Source: Talinum fruticosum
Taxonomy: Eukaryota > Streptophyta > Magnoliopsida > Caryophyllales > Talinaceae
DNA: 64,000 nucleotides
Assembly (NCBI GenBank): GCA_021018815.1
Contig: JAITYX010000047.1
Location: 2,170,001 to 2,234,000 of the forward strand
Direction: 5' to 3'
Below the pieces are notes generated by a model that worked only from the letters and a program-made list of their open reading frames with translations, had not been told where the DNA came from and did no database searches. The position numbers were made by a program, and so were the translations under genes. Below, one piece after another: positions 59,966-64,000 of this stretch; the stretch's first letter is position 1, and the number at the start of each line of letters is the position of its first letter.

Positions 59966-60845
59966 TCCCTCTTTCTATATTTCATATCCTTTTTCTCCCT
60001 CATCCTCATCAAGCAAAAAATTCATCCATTTAAGAAGGAACTTGATTTTTTTCTTCTATTATCTTAATATATGATATGATCAGTTGGTAATTAAGAGAAA
60101 AATTTAACTTCAATAATTTGGATTTAAAATTTAACTATTCGATTAAAAAGATACAAGAAGCTTACTTAACATTTATTTTTAATTTGATAAATATTTATTA
60201 TCAATAAAATAATTTCAATTGATATTTTTTATCAATGAAAAAAATTCAAAACTTAATTATATGATAGAAGAGATTAAAAAAGCTCAAATATAAATTTAAA
60301 GTTTAAAATTTTGTTATTTGAATAACATCTATTTTCACTACGATAACATTTATCGCCACTAAAATAATCCAGCTTGATCTTTTTGCCACCAAAAAATTTT
60401 AAGTTAGAAAATATGATAGAAAATATAAAAAAATCTCAAATATGATTTTGAATTTAAAATGCTTTCATGTGGGTTACATTTATCTCTATTACAATATTTA
60501 TTGCCATAATAATAATATAGTTGATATTTTCCTCGAAAAAAATAAAATTTTATTATTTGATGGAAAATATTTTTAAAACTCAAATCTAAATATGTAACTC
60601 AAATTTTTATTTAGATAACATTTATTTCTACTATAATAATTTTATTACTATTTTTTGTCAAAACCTTTGTGATTACATTACTCTTTTTATATAACCAAAC
60701 ATGCCAATGTAATTATTGTCTCATTACAAATAAAATTTAATTACTATTTATATAACATCCAACCAAACCCCACATAATTGTCACCTATTCTCTTAGTAAG
60801 TCTAAACTTTAATATTCTCACTCCAACTAGACTATTCAATTAATA
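58945..60845. repeat. Duplicated segment, copy 2, with two inserts
   Basis: Matches copy 1 in three pieces: 58957-59232, 59556-59645 and 60786-60840. The breaks correspond to a roughly 320-bp insert (59236-59555) and a roughly 1.1-kb insert holding the TIR element. ATTGTTACCTATTTTCT (59631) recurs as ATTGTCACCTATTCTCT (60777) on the other side of the second insert. Confidence 0.6.
59726..60774. mobile_element. Non-autonomous TIR element, about 1.05 kb, copy 2
   Basis: Ends GTTTAGTTGGATGTAAT and ACATCCAACCAAACCCCA are inverted. The interior is colinear with 45345-46396 and has an extra (CT)n tract at 59933-59961. Confidence 0.65.
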
Positions 60846-60884
60846 AAATATAAAGGACTATTTTGAATCAATACACAACCAATT

Positions 60885-61815
60885 TTACGTGGAAACCCTC
60901 CTAGGCGTGAAAACCACGAATAATATCAATCTATATATCAAGTCAAATCCACTATTTTGAATCAAGTAAAATACAAAGGACTAAATCTCAAAATTGTTCC
61001 CTTAGACAATTCAATTACAGGTTTTTCTTAGGTACGAAGTTACCTTATCTCGTCCCAATACTTCCAAACTAAACTAACCCTTATAGTTTAGGACAAGTGA
61101 GCTAAGTTAACCTTTACAACTTAGTCAAGGGAAGAAGAAGAAAAGTGTATCAAAGAGTAAAGTAATAACAAGACTTTTCTTTACAACTCGTAAACTTGAG
61201 GTTCTAAGTACCAAAAGTTTTATACTAGAAGTAGGAGTATAAGAATTGATAATTTTGTTTCAGTAATCTTGTAAGTTTTGTAACAAGGCTTCAATTTATA
61301 GGTAGCATGGTAAAAGTCGTTGTGTCTCGGGTTTGGCCTTCTAGATCGGGTAGCCATTACAACGGATAGTCTAAGTCCTTAAAAATAGAACCATTGTGGA
61401 TGTATCCATTGAGCTTAGGTTATAGCCTCAAAAAATATTCCTACCAACTTGTTATATCCGAAAACCAAGGTAGAAACAATCATTAGACTCAAAAACTCAT
61501 GAATGTTACCGAAAATGGAAACAAACAACCTTGATACGAAGTGTCCGAATCTACCCGTAAATAGTGACTTTTTTGTCTGTTGTCTTGAAACGATAAGAAG
61601 CTGATTATTTTTGCTTTTAAATAGAGATTAATTAGCTTTAATAAACCTGCAAAAACAAAATATAAATGGTACTCAAAGTATAAAAATACTTTGGTTTAAG
61701 ATTAGATAAGGATTAGATTTAAATAAATCAATTAATGACTAAAAATCCTTAATCTATTAAAATGGAACTTTTTAAATCCAATATCCAATATATTCCAATT
61801 CCATTTATGTCTATA
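60885..61815 (-). repeat. Copia-like LTR remnant, family copy C
   Basis: Inverted relative to copy A. GGAAACCCTCC...GAAAACCACG at 60891-60919 and the AAAGTATAAAAATACTTTGG block at 61676-61695 keep the same order and similar spacing as in copy A. It replaces the sequence after TATTCAATTA of the duplicated segment. Confidence 0.5.
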
Positions 61816-64000
61816 CTCAAGGAATAAGTAAGATAGAGTTGAGTTCAAGACATATTTCGGTGTTTGTCAATTTGATTAATTTTAAATTAACAAATCTAGC
61901 TATTTTAGAATTAACACAGGTAATTCTATTTTGAAATGTGAAACAAGTTAGTTAAAAAGATAAGTTAGTGTGTGAAATTATTTAGACAAACTGTATATTT
62001 GACTCGACCGAGTGGGTCGAAACATGTAGCTACTCGAGTTCCGAGATTAGAAAAGATATATTGTTAAAACTTATAGTCTTAGATGATTTTCATAACTCAT
62101 CAAGAATCTATTCATGCTTTGGATTCTTTCGAGATTATATTCATTAAAACTTATAAAGAATGTATTTGAGTTAAAAAAATATATATCTAAATTTTGAAAG
62201 AATAAGTTGAATTTAAAATCATAAAAGGAGTCAGCTAATACCTAAGTGTTTAATGATAATATAATTTATTTTAATCTTCTCCTAAAATTATTCATGGTAG
62301 AACAATGAATATATAATCTTGAGCTAATAATGGAAACTTAAATGGTAATATTATTTTAAAATATAAATTATTAATAATATTTTGAATAATAAAATTAGGA
62401 ACTCTTTATAAAAAAATACATATTAACCCATATTAATGTCTAATTTATTTAATGTTAATGTGCATACAAACAACAAAAATTGGTCGTCATCATCCTACAT
62501 AAACAATTAATCATAAGATAAATTTACTTTTCTATTCATTGCTTATTATCGTGGAATATTATTTAAATAATAATTGTAAGTTTTGTAAACTATTAAATCA
62601 TAGGTATTTGTCATTGAGTTTTCCTGCCATCTTGAAATAGGAAATAATGCTACTCTTATTAAGTTTTGTAAAACAACAATATCCTTGCACCATCGGCTTA
62701 CTATTAAAATCTTAATTTTCAATGCAAGTACAAAAACAGATGTTTTCATTGCCCCGCGCCATAAAGCGACATATCATATCCTTTATTGTGATACAATTTC
62801 GACCTTTTACTCATTACTCTTTATTGTTCAATATATTTGAATCAATTCTATTATCATTGTATTTTTTATTATTAATCTCAATTATATTTATAATGATTAT
62901 TTATTTACTTTCTTTGTTTAAAATTTAATGTCTATTACATTATTTCGTACATAGCATGAGTTTCTACTGATAATAACTAAAAGGGATAGTAATAAGACTG
63001 ACGGTTTCCTCCGGAAGGGCAAGTATGTAAAAGAGGGTGAACGTTCCGGGAGACCAAGTATATTTCGCACCACATTTTTGAGCTGTACTCTCAATCTTTT
63101 TCAGCTAAATATTATTTGCAGCCATTTTACTAGAAACCAAGGACGGTCTTTCAAATTATCACCATATAATTTCACCAATAATTTTTGGTCGTGGGAGCAC
63201 ATATACTATAACGTGCATGCACATTTTTAAAGAAATGAAAGTGGAAGCTTATCATGCATGCCAAGCAAGCATTACTATTTCTACCTCCATAATCCATTCC
63301 TCCATAATGACATTTCACCAATAATTTACTTGTAAAACAAAACTAAATTTAAGGCCTACATGACATTATACAATGGAAATATATTTTTGTGTAATACATG
63401 ATGTCACAAATGCCTTTTGTGATATTAGGGTTGTTTTTTTAGTACTACTATGGGGTTAGCATGTTTTTATGTAGACATTTGTCTAATAATTCTTTCATGC
63501 ACGATGGCTTAACTTGTATTACTCGAATTAATTAGCTATGTTGTTACTTAAATTTAATATATATATTATAAATATCATATATCTTTTAATCGATAAATTT
63601 ATATTTTATTTTAAATTATAAAAGTAATCCAAATTCCTATAGAAAATCAACCTACATAAAAATATTATAAATTTATAAGTATGATGTACCAGTATTATCT
63701 TTAAAATTTCATAGAGACTGATTTGAACTTATATTTAAAATTATTAACTATATACTACTCCATAGAAAAAAAAAAAGTAGACATATTTTAGAGAAATATT
63801 TTACTTTAATATATTACAAGCTAAGCTGAAAAAATAAGTATAAATTTACTTTCTTCATCTATCCAAATTACGACCCCCTCCTGTCCAATGAAAAAAGCAG
63901 TGGCAGAGTCATTTGAAGGCCAAGGGTGTCCCTTGGCCAAAAAAAATTTAAAAATAGTTTATTTTTAAAGTAAAAATTTTAAATTATAAGTAATTGGACA
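61816..64000. other. AT-rich intergenic DNA to window end
   Basis: No gene recognised. 62990-63160 is somewhat GC-richer but has no open frame of note. Confidence 0.4.

Noticed and set aside
62546..62928. Short hydrophobic open frames near the window end
   Set aside because: AT-rich chance frames without homology signal or splice context.

Overview
The window is nuclear DNA from a flowering plant, most likely a eudicot. The evidence is AT-rich intergenic DNA with long (TA)n and (AAT)n microsatellites, spliced GT-AG genes of plant-specific families (phi-class glutathione transferase and an isoprenylated heavy-metal-associated protein), and a dense layer of Ty1-copia, Ty3-gypsy, L1-type LINE, tRNA-derived SINE, CACTA, hAT and MITE remnants. 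I could not fix the species.

Genes. Four host loci are recognisable. Three are phi-class glutathione S-transferases (GSTF) with the same three-exon layout: one at 4.6-5.8 kb (+) with a one-base frameshift, one at 24.4-25.6 kb (-) and one at 26.7-27.9 kb (+). The last two are head to head and lie in a nearly perfect inverted duplication, with arms of about 2.38 kb (23552-25929 and 26344-28718) around a 414-bp spacer. Their predicted proteins differ at one residue. The fourth gene, at 48.3-50.3 kb (+), is a HIPP-type protein with an HMA metal-binding domain, a long low-complexity tail and a C-terminal CRLM prenylation box. It also carries a one-base frameshift, and both frameshifts lie in homopolymer runs.

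Layout. 0-3.5 kb: LTR-retrotransposon remnants and a MITE. 3.5-6 kb: GSTF copy 1. 6.3-13.1 kb: decayed copia (-), gypsy gag (+), copia gag-integrase (+) and gypsy gag (-). 13.9-21.2 kb: an L1-type LINE (-) split by a 2831-bp solo LTR with a 5-bp target-site duplication; the LTR carries an unusual set of small hairpins sharing one loop sequence. 21.2-23.9 kb: probable LINE 5' region and a duplicated 570-bp segment. 23.5-28.7 kb: the GSTF palindrome. 28.7-34.5 kb: LINE ORF1 fragment, CACTA transposase remnant, and a SINE inserted in a Stowaway-like MITE. 34.5-40 kb: AT-rich DNA with a retroposed insert. 40.3-43.6 kb: a second LINE (+). 44-48 kb: a TIR element and an LTR-like segment. 48-50.3 kb: HIPP gene. 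51.3-54.6 kb: a trinucleotide-rich palindromic element and two hAT-type non-autonomous elements with 8-bp target-site duplications. 54.6-57.4 kb: LINE RNase H fragments. 57.4-62 kb: TIR elements, a nested segmental duplication and an LTR fragment. 62-64 kb: nothing recognisable.

The GSTF proteins would act in cytosolic glutathione conjugation and the HIPP protein in metal binding at membranes. No pathway links them in the sequence; their neighbourhood is shaped by transposable elements.
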